Below, piece by piece: positions 54,606 to 64,000 of a stretch of DNA of 64,000 nt. The position numbers and the translations under genes are program-made. Every line of letters begins with the position of its first letter. Within the stretch, counting starts at the first letter, position 1. Location of the stretch: positions 549,960 to 613,959 of the forward strand of contig JAUNLU010000001.1 in NCBI GenBank assembly GCA_030532125.1. The letters run 5' to 3'. The notes beneath the pieces were generated by a model. That model saw only the letters and a program-made list of their open reading frames with translations. It was not told the DNA's origin and did no database searches. This DNA comes from Trueperella sp. (GTDB taxonomy: Bacteria > Actinomycetota > Actinomycetes > Actinomycetales > Actinomycetaceae).

Positions 54606-55910
54606 ACGGACGCCAAATGCCCCCAAAATTGGGGCGAATTTGGCGTCCGTTTCGGCATATTCGGTAGCAATATCGGAATCAGCTAAAATTCCGCCGCCGG
54701 CCCACGCCCGCGCCAAATGCGGTGACTCCACTCGGGCGCAGCGCAGCGAAACCGCCCACTGCCCGTGGTTGGCGCCCAGCCAGCCCACGGGGGCGCCGTA
54801 GCGATCGCGGTCGCCTTCTAAATCTTTGATAATGCGCAGGGCTGCTTCTCGGGGGGTGCCGCCCAAAGCAGCAGTGGGGTGCAAAGCGCCAGCGACTTCT
54901 AAGGCTGTGGTATCGACGTCTAACTCAGTTTCAATATCGGTAGCTAGATGCGACAGATTTGGCAGATGAGTTACAAAAGTTTCACCGGAATGCACCGCAC
55001 CCAGCGGGCGCAGTGCCGCCAGTGCCGAATCTACCGATAACTGGTGCTCCGCTAAATCCTTCGGGGAACCAAATAAGGCAGCAACCGCTGCTTCCGGGGT
55101 GGCTTGGCGGGTAGTGCCGGCCAGTACTCGGCTCGCCACTTTCCCATTTCGGTCATCTGCCAGCATCTCCGGCGTAGCGCCGACTAGCCCATCAACTACA
55201 AAAGTCCAGCACTGTGGGTATTGCACTGCCAGTCGGGATACTAGATTCCGCATGCTGATCGGGGTGTCGCTAGCAAGCTGTAGTTGCCGGGCAAACACCA
55301 CCTTAGTGGCTTCGCCCGCAGTGATCCGGGTAATTAATTTCCCCAATAAATCTGCATATGCCTGCGGCCCCAGCGGATCGTGCACAGTAACTGTGCTCGT
55401 GGCAGTAGCGTCCGCAACGGTTGCGGGTGTCAATTTGGTGGCCTCGCCAGCCCCAATAGTTAAACCCGCCGTAGCAAGTAGGCGCCGTACCGCCGTCGGC
55501 ACGGCAGCAGTAGCCGGAACAAAATCGGCGTCGTCAGCATCTTGGCTAATGCGAGTTGCCCATGCCCGCTCCCCATCGGTGCCTAGCACCAGCTGCGGCA
55601 CAATTAGCGTAGAACCAGCCAGGGAATCGGAAAAGAATGAAAATGACCCGGCACAAATCAAACCAGTGCCGGGGAGGTTTACTGGGTCAGATACCGCCGC
55701 TTGTGCCAGCAACGTCCGCCACCAGTGTGCGGCTTCGTGGAATCGGCTTTGGCCTGTGCCGCCCCAGCGCGCTGCCTGCCCGAATCCCACAAAACCGCGC
55801 CCGTCTCGCAGCCACACCAACTGCTCCGGGGCGGACCCCAGTAAAGTAGGCAGTTCTAGCGGCTCGGGTAGTTCCACGGTGTGGACGAATAGTTGTGGCA
55901 AGGTGAACAC
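54603..55910 (-). CDS. menF: Isochorismate synthase
   Basis: Chorismate-utilising enzyme, first step of menaquinone synthesis. 435 residues. The C-terminal chorismate-binding fold shows KVVFARQL, PEMLADDRNGKV, SRVLAGTTRQA, DLAEHQLSVD, LHPTAALGGTPREAAL and the metal-binding end RCARVE. Only 39 bases separate its start from the divergent menG start, so both promoters must overlap or lie inside the genes. Confidence 0.93.
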   Translation of the reverse strand: MFTLPQLFVHTVELPEPLELPTLLGSAPEQLVWLRDGRGFVGFGQAARWGGTGQSRFHEAAHWWRTLLAQAAVSDPVNLPGTGLICAGSFSFFSDSLAGSTLIVPQLVLGTDGERAWATRISQDADDADFVPATAAVPTAVRRLLATAGLTIGAGEATKLTPATVADATATSTVTVHDPLGPQAYADLLGKLITRITAGEATKVVFARQLQLASDTPISMRNLVSRLAVQYPQCWTFVVDGLVGATPEMLADDRNGKVASRVLAGTTRQATPEAAVAALFGSPKDLAEHQLSVDSALAALRPLGAVHSGETFVTHLPNLSHLATDIETELDVDTTALEVAGALHPTAALGGTPREAALRIIKDLEGDRDRYGAPVGWLGANHGQWAVSLRCARVESPHLARAWAGGGILADSDIATEYAETDAKFAPILGAFGVR

Positions 55911-55949
55911 GATTACCGATGTTACGCGGCAAAGTGTTTGAATGCGTAC

Positions 55950-56642
55950 ATGAAGCGAGCCACATTAGCTAAAAAGCCACAAGATGTATCGGCAATGTTC
56001 GACCAAGTTGCCCCCCACTACGACCTGACCAACACGGTGCTAACTGGGGGAATGGTGCGGATTTGGCGCACTGCTACTCGGCTGGCGATTGCGCCGCGCC
56101 CGGGGATGAAGATCCTGGACTTGGCTGCGGGCACGGGCACTTCAGCAGCTAGTTATGCTGCTTTTGGGGCGGATGTGGTGGCTTGTGACTTTTCCGAAGG
56201 CATGATGGAAGAAGGGCGACGCCGGTTTCCCGAGCTGACTTTCGTGACCGGGGATGCGATGGATTTGCCGTTCGCCGATGACACCTTTGATGTGGCAACT
56301 ATTTCCTATGGGCTGCGCAATGTGCACGATCCGGATAAGGCGTTGCGGGAGATGCTGCGGGTGACTAAACCGGGTGGGCAACTGGTTATTGCAGAATTTT
56401 CCCGGCCTACTTGTGCGCCGTTCCGCCAGCTGTATCACTTCTATCTGGGGAAAATTATGCCGGTAGTTACTGCGGCAGTTTCGTCGGATGCGCCGGCTTA
56501 TGGCTATTTGATGGAGTCTATTGTGGACTGGCCTGACCAGGAAGCACTCGCGGCGCGGATCCAGCGAGCCGGATGGCGAGAAGTGGAGTATCGCAATCTC
56601 ACGAACGGAATTGTGGCCTTGCATCGGGCCCGAAAATTCTGA
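55950..56642 (+). CDS. menG: Demethylmenaquinone methyltransferase
   Basis: SAM-dependent UbiE/MenG enzyme carrying out the last ring methylation. 230 residues. The SAM motif is LDLAAGTGTSAASYAA, and the UbiE signatures are MFDQVAPHYDLTN and YGLRNVHDPDKALREMLRV. ATG 55950 (MKRATLAKK) is chosen; upstream in-frame codons fall inside menF. Confidence 0.95.
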   Translation: MKRATLAKKPQDVSAMFDQVAPHYDLTNTVLTGGMVRIWRTATRLAIAPRPGMKILDLAAGTGTSAASYAAFGADVVACDFSEGMMEEGRRRFPELTFVTGDAMDLPFADDTFDVATISYGLRNVHDPDKALREMLRVTKPGGQLVIAEFSRPTCAPFRQLYHFYLGKIMPVVTAAVSSDAPAYGYLMESIVDWPDQEALAARIQRAGWREVEYRNLTNGIVALHRARKF

Positions 56643-56709
56643 AATTATTTTCACTTGTTTTGGGTGTCATTGCGCAACTAATTCCTTGCGTTAATAGCCC
56701 ATTCTTATT

Positions 56710-56738
56710 TAGTTGCCCGCGGGGAAAGTGCGTACAAT
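56710..56738 (+). promoter_or_regulatory. Candidate promoter before the GGR-family gene
   Basis: TACAAT at 56733-56738 with TAGTTG at 56710-56715, spacer 17, 55 bases before the start codon. The preceding 60 bases are A+T-rich. Only the -10 is convincing. Confidence 0.4.
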
Positions 56739-56792
56739 TTCCAAGTGGTGCCATGGCGGCACTAGGCGTCACAAAAAGGAAAGCGGGGGGCG

Positions 56793-58058
56793 ATGGCTGA
56801 GCATGTTGATGTGCTCGTTGTCGGAGCAGGCCCTGGAGGGTCAGCCACCGCATACTATCTCGCTTTAGCTGGCGTAAATGTGCTGGTGCTAGAAAAAGGC
56901 ATATTCCCACGCGATAAAATCTGCGGCGACGGCCTCACCCCGCGGGCAGTTGCGGAACTGATCCGGATGGGGATTCAAATTGAGGAAGACGCCGGTTGGG
57001 TGAAGAACTACGGCGTCCGCGCTTATGGCGCCGGGCATAGCATCTCAGTGCCATGGCCAAAACTTGCCAGTATGCCTAACTATGGTTCCGCCTCGCCCCG
57101 CGCTCAATTCGACCACATGCTAGCGGAAAAAGCGCGCGCTGCTGGGGCAGAAATTCGGGAGGGCGTCACCGTGCGCAGCCCGATTACTGACGAACGCACC
57201 GGGCGCATCATCGGCGTCGAAGCGCGTAATAAAGCCAAAGAAGAACTCACGGTATATGCAAAATTCGTAGTAGATGCCGGGGGAGTTGCTGCTCGGATTG
57301 CCACTGCTGCCGGTCGGGAAAAGATGATGGATCGCCCGATGGGAGTGGCAGTGCGCACCTACTACGAGTCGCCGCTGGCCGCAACTGACATGATGGAATC
57401 TTGGCTAGAACTGTGGTCCGGTAAGCCAGGCGAGTCCGAACAGTTGCCGGGCTATGCGTGGGCATTCCCAGTGGGAAATGGTCTGGTGAATGTGGGGCTG
57501 GGTGGTATTTCACCCAATGGCACCGCCACTGGAATTGACTACAAAAACGTATTCGCTAAGTGGGTGGAGAATACGCCACCAGAATGGCAACTGACGCCGG
57601 AGAACGAACGCGGCACGCTACGAGGGGCCGCATTGCCAATGGCGTTTAACCGCCAGCCGCTGTACGAAAACGGATTAGCCCTGGTGGGAGACGCCGGTGG
57701 CATGATTTCCCCGTTCAATGGCGAAGGTATTGCTTATGCCCTGGCTGCGGGGCGCATTGTGGCGCAGTATCTGAGCCAGGCTTTGGTGCGGGAAACCACT
57801 GCGGAACAAGACCGGGTGATGGGCGAATATGTGCGCGATATGAAAGCAGAGCTGGGCGGCTACTATACGCTGGGTCGAATTTTCGCTTTGCTTATCTCGC
57901 AGCCGGCCATCATGCATATTTGCGTGAAGTACGGTTTGCCCCGGCCGCGTCTGATGCGGCTAGTTATGAAGCTGCTGTCTGATTCCTATGATCGCCGCGG
58001 TGGCGACTGGATGGACAAACTCATTTCTGTGATGACGAAGGTGGTACCCTCGTCATGA
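56793..58058 (+). CDS. Geranylgeranyl reductase family protein (probable menaquinone reductase, MenJ-like)
   Basis: 421-residue FAD-dependent reductase. The FAD motif VVGAGPGGSATAYYLALAG is at the N terminus, the family CGDGLTPRAV near 45 and the second FAD motif LVGDAGGMISPFNGEGIAYAL near 290. In mycobacteria a member of this family (MenJ) saturates one isoprene unit of menaquinone. The place between menG and nuo supports the same job here; other prenyl lipids are possible substrates. Confidence 0.85.
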   Translation: MAEHVDVLVVGAGPGGSATAYYLALAGVNVLVLEKGIFPRDKICGDGLTPRAVAELIRMGIQIEEDAGWVKNYGVRAYGAGHSISVPWPKLASMPNYGSASPRAQFDHMLAEKARAAGAEIREGVTVRSPITDERTGRIIGVEARNKAKEELTVYAKFVVDAGGVAARIATAAGREKMMDRPMGVAVRTYYESPLAATDMMESWLELWSGKPGESEQLPGYAWAFPVGNGLVNVGLGGISPNGTATGIDYKNVFAKWVENTPPEWQLTPENERGTLRGAALPMAFNRQPLYENGLALVGDAGGMISPFNGEGIAYALAAGRIVAQYLSQALVRETTAEQDRVMGEYVRDMKAELGGYYTLGRIFALLISQPAIMHICVKYGLPRPRLMRLVMKLLSDSYDRRGGDWMDKLISVMTKVVPSS

Positions 58059-58161
58059 TTTCCTTGCTTAATGCCCGTAACACTTGGCAAACCGCTAAGG
58101 TAAGTAGCGGTGTCATTTGGCGTGGCCTATTTTCGACGATGAAAGAGCAGGTGGGGTGCAA

Positions 58162-58521
58162 ATGAACCCATATCTACCTTTACTGGTGATGATCGTCATT
58201 GCTGGCGCAGTAGCAGTGGGCGGTCTGGTTGTCAGTGCCATATTAGGCCCGAATCGGTACAACCGGATAAAGGTTTTGAACTACGAATGTGGCTTGGAAG
58301 CCACCCCGTCCGCTGGTGCGGCTGGGCGCTTCCCCATCAAGTACTTCTTAGTCGCAATGACTTTCATTGTTTTTGACATCGAAGTGGTGTTCCTCTATCC
58401 GTGGGCAGTTTCGGCTAGTTCACTGGGGCTGGTAGGGCTAGTTTCGATTGCCCTGTTCGTGGGGCTGATTACGGTGCCATTTATCTATGAGTGGCGCCGC
58501 GGCGGCTTGGATTGGGAGTGA
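58162..58521 (+). CDS. nuoA: NADH-quinone oxidoreductase subunit A
   Basis: 119-residue membrane subunit with three helices and the conserved YECGLEAT and [13 protein letters not shown] segments. ATG 58162 (MNPYLPLL) follows GGTGGGG; an in-frame GTG at 58117 has no ribosome site. The 103 bases before it contain CCGCT/AGCGG arms but no clear promoter, so the operon may start further upstream. Confidence 0.95.
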   Translation: MNPYLPLLVMIVIAGAVAVGGLVVSAILGPNRYNRIKVLNYECGLEATPSAGAAGRFPIKYFLVAMTFIVFDIEVVFLYPWAVSASSLGLVGLVSIALFVGLITVPFIYEWRRGGLDWE

Positions 58522-58528
58522 GGTAAAA

Positions 58529-59086
58529 ATGGGGCTGGAAGAAAAACTACCTGCAGGTATTGCACTAACCACTGTTGAAGCGATTGCCGGTTGGTCGCGG
58601 GCACGTTCGCCGTGGCCAGTTACTATGGGTCTGGCATGTTGCGCAATTGAGATGATGGCATTTGGTGCCGTGCGGTTTGATGCGTCTCGTATCGGGATGG
58701 AAGTTTTCCGGGCTTCGCCGCGGCACGCTGACTTGATGATTGTTTCGGGTCGGCTTAGCCACAAGATGGCACCGGTAGTGCGCAATATTTACGACCAGAT
58801 GGCAGACCCCAAGTGGGTTATCTCTATGGGGGTATGCGCCTCCTCCGGTGGCATGTTCAATAACTACGCTTTGGTGCAAGGCGTGGACCATATCGTGCCA
58901 GTTGATATTTACTTGCCGGGTTGCCCACCGCGCCCGGAGATGCTGCTGAATGCAGTCTTTGAATTGCGCAATGGCGTTATGGAGGGCGGTGCGCTTGGTA
59001 AGCACCGCGAAGAAGTTATTCGGCGCGCTGAAGCTGCGGCTTTGTCTGCTGTTCCGCTGGAAAATCAGAAGGGATTGCTCGCATGA
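58529..59086 (+). CDS. nuoB: NADH-quinone oxidoreductase subunit B
   Basis: 185-residue subunit carrying cluster N2, the last electron relay before quinone. Cys ligands: the CC pair in LACCAIEMM, one in [11 protein letters not shown] and one in [12 protein letters not shown] 58529 is 7 bases after nuoA; the first in-frame codon at 58487 lies inside nuoA and is unlikely. Confidence 0.96.
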   Translation: MGLEEKLPAGIALTTVEAIAGWSRARSPWPVTMGLACCAIEMMAFGAVRFDASRIGMEVFRASPRHADLMIVSGRLSHKMAPVVRNIYDQMADPKWVISMGVCASSGGMFNNYALVQGVDHIVPVDIYLPGCPPRPEMLLNAVFELRNGVMEGGALGKHREEVIRRAEAAALSAVPLENQKGLLA

Positions 59087-59793
59087 GTGAAATTAACGAC
59101 GGCGATCTGCGCGCTGGCGCCAGTGCGGCGCAGCCCACGGTAGTGGCACAGCGCAGTGGGCTGTGGGGTGTGAAAGATTCCGGTGACACTACCGGGTTCT
59201 CCGGGCAGAAAGAAACTTTCACGGTGGCAGCACCGGCGGAGCGTCCCTATGGGGGCTGGTTTGATGCCGCAGTAGATGTGCTGATCGAACTAGCTGCTAA
59301 AGACGGCTACCAAGAGGCTGACTTCTTGGAAAAAGTCGTAGTGGAGAACGATCAACTGGTGCTGTTCGTCAAACGGGAGCGCCTGCTAGATGTGGCTCGC
59401 TACCTGCGTGATGACCAAGATCTGCGTTTTGAAATGTGCTTGGGAGTCAGTGCGGTGCACTATCCGGCAGACGCCGGCCGGGAACTGCACGCCTATTTCC
59501 CGTTCTTCTCCATCACGCATAACCGCTTGATCGCAGTAGAAGTTACTTGCCCAGAGAGCGATCCACATATCCCGTCACTGTGTTCGGTGTACCCGGGCGA
59601 TGACTGGTCTGAACGCGAAGCCTATGACTTGATGGGAATTGTTTTCGACGGCCACCCCGGGCTAACTCGTTCCGCCTTGCCAGATGACTGGGTAGGTCAT
59701 CCGCAGCGTAAGGATTACCCACTTGGCGGGGTTCCTGTGGAGTACAAAGGCGCGGTAGTGCCACCGCCGGACACTCGGAGGGAGTACAACTAA
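59083..59793 (+). CDS. nuoC: NADH-quinone oxidoreductase subunit C
   Basis: 236-residue 30-kDa-type subunit of the peripheral arm. About 50 variable residues lead into the conserved domain; the signature [20 protein letters not shown] and the end [13 protein letters not shown] are clear. It overlaps nuoB by 4 bases and nuoD by 1 base. NuoC and NuoD are separate here, unlike the fused NuoCD of E. coli. Confidence 0.95.
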   Translation: MSEINDGDLRAGASAAQPTVVAQRSGLWGVKDSGDTTGFSGQKETFTVAAPAERPYGGWFDAAVDVLIELAAKDGYQEADFLEKVVVENDQLVLFVKRERLLDVARYLRDDQDLRFEMCLGVSAVHYPADAGRELHAYFPFFSITHNRLIAVEVTCPESDPHIPSLCSVYPGDDWSEREAYDLMGIVFDGHPGLTRSALPDDWVGHPQRKDYPLGGVPVEYKGAVVPPPDTRREYN

Positions 59794-61139
59794 TGTCTCA
59801 GATGCCACACGCCACTAAAGGTGTTGATGAAGTTAAATCCCAGGATTACCCCGCTTACGAAGCAGTAGGCGGTGACTGGGCACAGATCGCAAAAGATGCT
59901 GAACAACTGGGCGAAGAACACGTAGTAATCAACTTGGGTCCAGTCCACCCGGCTACCCACGGGGTGCTGCGGATGCAGCTCGAACTAGACGGCGAATACG
60001 TCAAAGAAGTTCGCGCCGCTACCGGTTTCTTGCACACCGGTATCGAGAAGAACATGGAGTACCGCACCTGGACGCAAGGCGTTGCCTACTGCACCCGGAT
60101 GGACTACGTTGCGCCGATATTCCAGGAAGTTGCCTACTGCCTGGCAGTGGAAAAGCTGCTCGGTATCACCGATCAGATCCCAGAGCGGGCACAGGCTATT
60201 CGGGTGCTGCTGATGGAGCTGACCCGGATTTCTTCCCATATCGTGGGCATTGGCTCTGACGGCAACGAATTGGGCGCTACCACGATGCTGACGCTGTGTT
60301 TCCGGTTGCGGGAAGATATTCTGCGGATTCTAGAAGACATCACTGGTCTGCGGATGAACCATGAATTTATCCGCCCTGGCGGGGTACTAGAAGACATCCC
60401 GGAAGGCAGCATCGAGTACATCCGGGAATTGCTTCCCGGAATCCGCAACACTATCTCGGAGATGCAGGATTTGACGATGGCTAACCCCATCTTCAAGCTG
60501 CGTCACGTGGATATCGCCGTCACTCCAATGTCAGCAATGATGGCGCTGTCGATGACCGGGCCGTCAGTTCGCGCTGGCGGGGTGCCGTGGGATCTGCGTA
60601 AGACGCAGCCATACTGTGGCTATGAGAAGTACGAATTTGATGTGCCGGTAGCCGATAAAGCCGATGCGTACAACCGCGTCCAGGTTAAGTACGAAGAGTG
60701 CTACCAGTCGCTGCGCATTATTTACCAGGTGCTCGACCAGCTAGAGAAGACCAAAGGTCAGCCGGTCATGGTGGCGGACAAGAAGATCGCTTGGCCAGCA
60801 CAGCTTTCGATTGGCACTGACGGTCAGGGTACAGATCCCGAACACGTCCGGGAAATCATGACCGAAGATATGGAGTCGTTGATCCATCACTTCAAGCTGA
60901 TTACTGAGGGCTTCCGGGTGCCTGCTGGTCAGGCATATCAGATGGTGGAGCACCCCAAGGGGCTGATCGGTGTGCACCTGGTTTCCTCTGGTGGCACCCG
61001 CCCGTACCGCGCGCACTTCCGCGATCCAGGATTCAACAATATGCAGTCGTTGGCATTGATGGCCGAGGGAGCAATGCTGGCAGACACCATGATGTGTTTG
61101 GCAGCTATTGACCCGGTGATGGGAGGAGTTGACCGCTGA
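59793..61139 (+). CDS. nuoD: NADH-quinone oxidoreductase subunit D
   Basis: 448-residue 49-kDa-type subunit forming the quinone pocket with NuoB. Visible are NLGPVHPATHGVLR, LHTGIEKNMEYRTW, the quinone-site YCTRMDYVAP and the C-terminal DPVMGGVDR. An N-terminal extension of about 30 residues precedes the core. Overlaps nuoE by 1 base. Confidence 0.97.
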   Translation: MSQMPHATKGVDEVKSQDYPAYEAVGGDWAQIAKDAEQLGEEHVVINLGPVHPATHGVLRMQLELDGEYVKEVRAATGFLHTGIEKNMEYRTWTQGVAYCTRMDYVAPIFQEVAYCLAVEKLLGITDQIPERAQAIRVLLMELTRISSHIVGIGSDGNELGATTMLTLCFRLREDILRILEDITGLRMNHEFIRPGGVLEDIPEGSIEYIRELLPGIRNTISEMQDLTMANPIFKLRHVDIAVTPMSAMMALSMTGPSVRAGGVPWDLRKTQPYCGYEKYEFDVPVADKADAYNRVQVKYEECYQSLRIIYQVLDQLEKTKGQPVMVADKKIAWPAQLSIGTDGQGTDPEHVREIMTEDMESLIHHFKLITEGFRVPAGQAYQMVEHPKGLIGVHLVSSGGTRPYRAHFRDPGFNNMQSLALMAEGAMLADTMMCLAAIDPVMGGVDR

Positions 61140-61819
61140 TGAATAACAGCTATCCAACCGACGTATTGGAACGGCTTCGTTCTGATGCGCAACAGATAAT
61201 CAGCCGGTATCCTCAGCCGCGCTCGGCGATCATGCCACTGTTGCATCTGATCCAGTCCGAAGATGGATTCTGCTCGCCACGAGGGATCAACCTAGTAGCT
61301 GAGCTGCTCGACCTGAGCCGAGCACAAGTTTCCGCAGTAGCTACCTTCTACAGCCAATACCGGCGTCGTCCCAATGGGGAATACAACGTTGGGGTGTGCA
61401 CTAACGCGCTGTGCGCAGTAATGGGCGGCGATATCATCTGGGAGGAACTCTCCGAATACTTGGGTATCGGCTCGGACGAAACCACGGCCGATGGCAAGAT
61501 CACCTTGGAACGGCTGGAATGCAATGCCGGCTGTGATTACGCCCCCGTAGTGGTTGTGAACTGGGAATTCTTCGATAACCAAACCCCGCAGTCCGCAAAA
61601 CAGATTGTGGATGACATCCGCGCGGGGAAGGATATCCACCCCACTCGCGGTCCGGAAAAGGTACACACTTTCAAAGAAACTTCCCGAGTGCTGGCCGGCT
61701 TTGACGACGGTCACGCGGGCGAAGGGCCGTCCGGCGGCGTACCGACGCTGCGCGGCGTGAAGCTAGCCCGGGAAAATAACTGGACGGCACCGCAGCCGCT
61801 GGGAGAGGAGACGAAGTGA
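61139..61819 (+). CDS. nuoE: NADH-quinone oxidoreductase subunit E
   Basis: 226-residue thioredoxin-like subunit holding the [2Fe-2S] cluster N1a: Cys pairs in VGVCTNALCAVMGG and LECNAGCDYAPVV. The last 60 residues, with VPTLRGVKLARENNW, are the actinobacterial tail. Overlaps nuoF by 4 bases. Confidence 0.95.
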   Translation: MNNSYPTDVLERLRSDAQQIISRYPQPRSAIMPLLHLIQSEDGFCSPRGINLVAELLDLSRAQVSAVATFYSQYRRRPNGEYNVGVCTNALCAVMGGDIIWEELSEYLGIGSDETTADGKITLERLECNAGCDYAPVVVVNWEFFDNQTPQSAKQIVDDIRAGKDIHPTRGPEKVHTFKETSRVLAGFDDGHAGEGPSGGVPTLRGVKLARENNWTAPQPLGEETK

Positions 61820-63156
61820 CCGAGTTTTCTGCACCAGGTAAACTCTCGCCGGTCCTCAGTGATGGTTGGGACAAGGAAAAGTCCTGGACTATCGATACTT
61901 ATCGGGCAAATGGCGGCTATCAAGCAATCGCTAAAGCTTGGCAGATGAGCGCGGACGAAGGCGCCCTCATTAATCTGATGAAAGAAGCTGGCCTGCGCGG
62001 CCGGGGCGGGGCCGGGTTCCCCACTGGGTTGAAGTGGTCGTTCTTGCCCCCGAAAGACGGCGGTCCGCGCTATCTAGTGGTAAATGCAGATGAGTCCGAA
62101 CCGGGTACCTGTAAAGATATTCCACACCTGATGGCTAATCCGCATATTCTGCTCGAGGGCATCATGATTTGCCTGATCGCTATCGGCGGGCATGACGCTT
62201 TCATTTACTTGCGCGGCGAAGTTGCACATGTACACCGCCGGGTACAAGCCGCGATTCGGGAAGCACGCGCTGCTGGTCTGATTGGCACGGGTCTGGGCCC
62301 TAATGGCGACTACGACATCAACATCACTTTGCACGCCGGTGCGGGCGCCTACATCTGTGGTGAGGAGACGGCGCTGCTGGACTCGCTGGAAGGCTTCCGC
62401 GGTCAGCCCCGGCTCAAGCCGCCGTTCCCGGCTGCTAAGGGCCTGTTCGCGCGGCCTACGGTTATTAACAACGTGGAGTCGATCTCCTCGGTGCCGGGAA
62501 TCATTAATAACGGTGCGGAATGGTTCCAGCAAATGGGGGCAGATACCAAGAACTCCCGGGGGCACGGGATCTTCTCGCTGTCGGGGCACGTCAAGTACCC
62601 CGGCCAGTATGAAGCGCCGTTTGGTATTACCATCCGAGAACTGATTGAAATGGCTGGCGGTATCCGCGAGGGTCATGAGCTCAAGTTCTTCGCCGTTGGT
62701 GGTTCTTCTGCGCCACTGTGGACGCCGAATCACTTGGATATTCCGCTCGGCTACGAAGAAGTAATGGAAGGTGGCTCTATGCTGGCCACCCGTGCCATCC
62801 AAATCTTCGACGAAACTGTTTCGGTAGTGCGGGTGGTATCGCGCTGGAGCGACTTCTACCAGCATGAATCTTGCGGTAAATGCACCCCGTGCCGGGAGGG
62901 CACTTACTGGATGCGCCAGCTGATGCATCGGTTTGAAGCCGGCAAGGCGAAAGAGGGCGAAATTGAACTGCTCTACGAAATCGCTTCGAATATCGCCGGG
63001 CGCAGTTTCTGTGCATTGGGCGATGCCGCAGCCACTCCGGTGCGATCTGCTATCGATCTATTCCGTGAAGAATTTGAGTGGGGATACAAGACCCCAGCTG
63101 CGGAACTTTTCCCGATTGAAAAGTCGGTTATTTTTAGCGAGGTAGGTGTTAAATGA
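61816..63156 (+). CDS. nuoF: NADH-quinone oxidoreductase subunit F
   Basis: 446-residue NADH- and FMN-binding subunit. [13 protein letters not shown] binds [23 protein letters not shown] binds FMN, and [16 protein letters not shown] with the later FCALGDAA Cys holds cluster N3. Starts with GTG and overlaps nuoE and nuoG by 4 bases each. Confidence 0.97.
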   Translation: MTEFSAPGKLSPVLSDGWDKEKSWTIDTYRANGGYQAIAKAWQMSADEGALINLMKEAGLRGRGGAGFPTGLKWSFLPPKDGGPRYLVVNADESEPGTCKDIPHLMANPHILLEGIMICLIAIGGHDAFIYLRGEVAHVHRRVQAAIREARAAGLIGTGLGPNGDYDINITLHAGAGAYICGEETALLDSLEGFRGQPRLKPPFPAAKGLFARPTVINNVESISSVPGIINNGAEWFQQMGADTKNSRGHGIFSLSGHVKYPGQYEAPFGITIRELIEMAGGIREGHELKFFAVGGSSAPLWTPNHLDIPLGYEEVMEGGSMLATRAIQIFDETVSVVRVVSRWSDFYQHESCGKCTPCREGTYWMRQLMHRFEAGKAKEGEIELLYEIASNIAGRSFCALGDAAATPVRSAIDLFREEFEWGYKTPAAELFPIEKSVIFSEVGVK

Positions 63157-64000
63157 CGACCACAGCTAATGCCCCGCAAGATCTGGTACAGCTGCAGATT
63201 GACGGCCAGGACATCGCGGTCCCCCAGGGCACGCTGATCATCCGGGCTGCAGAGAAAGCTGGTATTCATATTCCACGTTTCTGCGACCACCCACTGCTGA
63301 ACCCAGTGGCAGCTTGCCGCCAGTGTCTAGTGGAAGTGGCTATGCCAGACCGCGAGGGCAATGTTCGCAAGATGCCTAAGCCACAGCCGGCTTGCGCGAT
63401 GACGGTTAGCCCAAAAATGGAGGTCTACACCGCAGCGACGTCTGAAGTTTCAGAAAAGGCCCAACGCGGGGTGATGGAGTTCTTGCTCATCAACCACCCG
63501 ATGGACTGCCCAGTGTGTGATAAGGGCGGGGAATGCCCGTTGCAGAACCAGACCATGACTGACGGTCGGGCGCGCACGCGGTTCGTTGACATCAAGCGCA
63601 CTTATCCGAAGCCAATTTCGGTTTCGCCGCAGATTCTGCTGGATCGGGATCGGTGCATTTTGTGCCAGCGCTGCACCCGGTTCACCACCCAAATCCCGGG
63701 AGACCCGTTCTTGCAGCTGCAGGGGCGCGGCGGCGGTGAAGCCGGCCGGCACATCCACGGTCTGCACGGATCGCAGATCGGCAACTTCGACGCCACGGTG
63801 CTGGGATTCTCGGATCACGCTGGCACGGATCCGGAGATAACAACGAGCAATTACTCTGGTCCTGATGGTGCCGCCGGTATGCAGATTGGTTTTGCAGCTG
63901 GGTCGGTAACGCCGGGAGAAATGGATAGGGCGGGTCGCCCGTTCTCGTCCTACTTCTCGGGGAACGTAATCCAGATTTGCCCGGTGGGCGCGCTGACTTC
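63153..64000 (+). CDS. nuoG: NADH-quinone oxidoreductase subunit G (3' end outside window)
   Basis: The first 282 codons of the 75-kDa-type subunit; the frame is open at the window edge. The ATG at 63153 overlaps the nuoF stop. In order: a [2Fe-2S] ferredoxin domain ([20 protein letters not shown]), the His/Cys segment around [13 protein letters not shown] and the [10 protein letters not shown] [4Fe-4S] ligands. Between [14 protein letters not shown] and the conserved [17 protein letters not shown] lie about 67 residues, where I would expect roughly 12-15, so there appears to be an insertion of about 50 residues rich in Gly, Asp, Ser and Thr. Confidence 0.95.
   Translation, partial: MTTTANAPQDLVQLQIDGQDIAVPQGTLIIRAAEKAGIHIPRFCDHPLLNPVAACRQCLVEVAMPDREGNVRKMPKPQPACAMTVSPKMEVYTAATSEVSEKAQRGVMEFLLINHPMDCPVCDKGGECPLQNQTMTDGRARTRFVDIKRTYPKPISVSPQILLDRDRCILCQRCTRFTTQIPGDPFLQLQGRGGGEAGRHIHGLHGSQIGNFDATVLGFSDHAGTDPEITTSNYSGPDGAAGMQIGFAAGSVTPGEMDRAGRPFSSYFSGNVIQICPVGALT

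Overview
The window is a densely packed, non-extrachromosomal stretch of an actinobacterial genome with moderate G+C (hand-counted 60-base lines of core genes give about 53-55%). Actinobacterial markers are the BldC-like regulator followed by the 32-residue basic ribosomal protein bS22, the tilS-hpt-ftsH-fol block with a DUF3180 gene, the DUF2520-panC pair, a DtxR/IdeR-type iron box and a RipA-like NlpC/P60 hydrolase. The G+C, the Feo iron system, the anaerobic-type glycerol-3-phosphate dehydrogenase and the menaquinone/complex I genes would suit a facultative anaerobe of the Actinomycetaceae kind. That family placement is inference. I see no tRNA, rRNA or CRISPR array.

Layout. 0.1-5.5 kb: ppdK, then an iron-box-controlled feoB / Cys-rich membrane protein / feoA operon. 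5.5-10 kb: a large FAD/Fe-S 2-hydroxyacid dehydrogenase and an uncharacterised RAMA-domain protein. 10-14.5 kb: metX with an alpha/beta hydrolase (metX has a possibly structured leader), a secreted NlpC/P60 hydrolase, and ppa. 14.7-26.5 kb: a long co-oriented block dacB-tilS-hpt-ftsH-folE-folP-folBK-DUF3180-PH-PH-DUF2520-panC. 26.7-29.3 kb: a HAD-fold protein lacking catalytic residues, and lysS. 29.4-36.3 kb: glpA-glpB-glpC-glpK with a divergent SorC-type regulator. 36.3-41.6 kb: an ArgA-like acetyltransferase, two membrane proteins, radA and a TrkA/TrkH potassium system. 41.9-45.3 kb: bldC-like gene, an inserted cassette, bS22. 45.3-47 kb: MarR regulator, histidine phosphatase, PLDc_N membrane protein. 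47-58 kb: menaquinone genes (menA, E, B, C, D, F, G) with an HtrA protease and a geranylgeranyl-reductase family protein. 58-64 kb: nuoABCDEF and the start of nuoG.

The most unusual region is 42.0-45.1 kb. An 87-bp perfect direct repeat (42034-42120 and 45024-45110) duplicates the 3' end of the bldC-like gene plus the adjoining spacer. Between the copies sits a lower-G+C minus-strand operon: an unlisted 30-codon peptide gene, an ABC ATPase and two membrane proteins, all overlapping head to tail. The operon has a candidate promoter at its outer edge and a hairpin that could hide the first Shine-Dalgarno. The insertion leaves the bldC-like ORF whole and appears to rebuild the promoter of the essential-looking bS22 gene. 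It reads as a compact integrated peptide/ABC cassette with no recombinase of its own.

The right-hand 17 kb works as one respiratory module: men genes make menaquinone, the GGR-family enzyme probably saturates its tail, and Nuo feeds it electrons from NADH. GlpABC and the FAD/Fe-S dehydrogenase are further likely quinone-linked electron donors.
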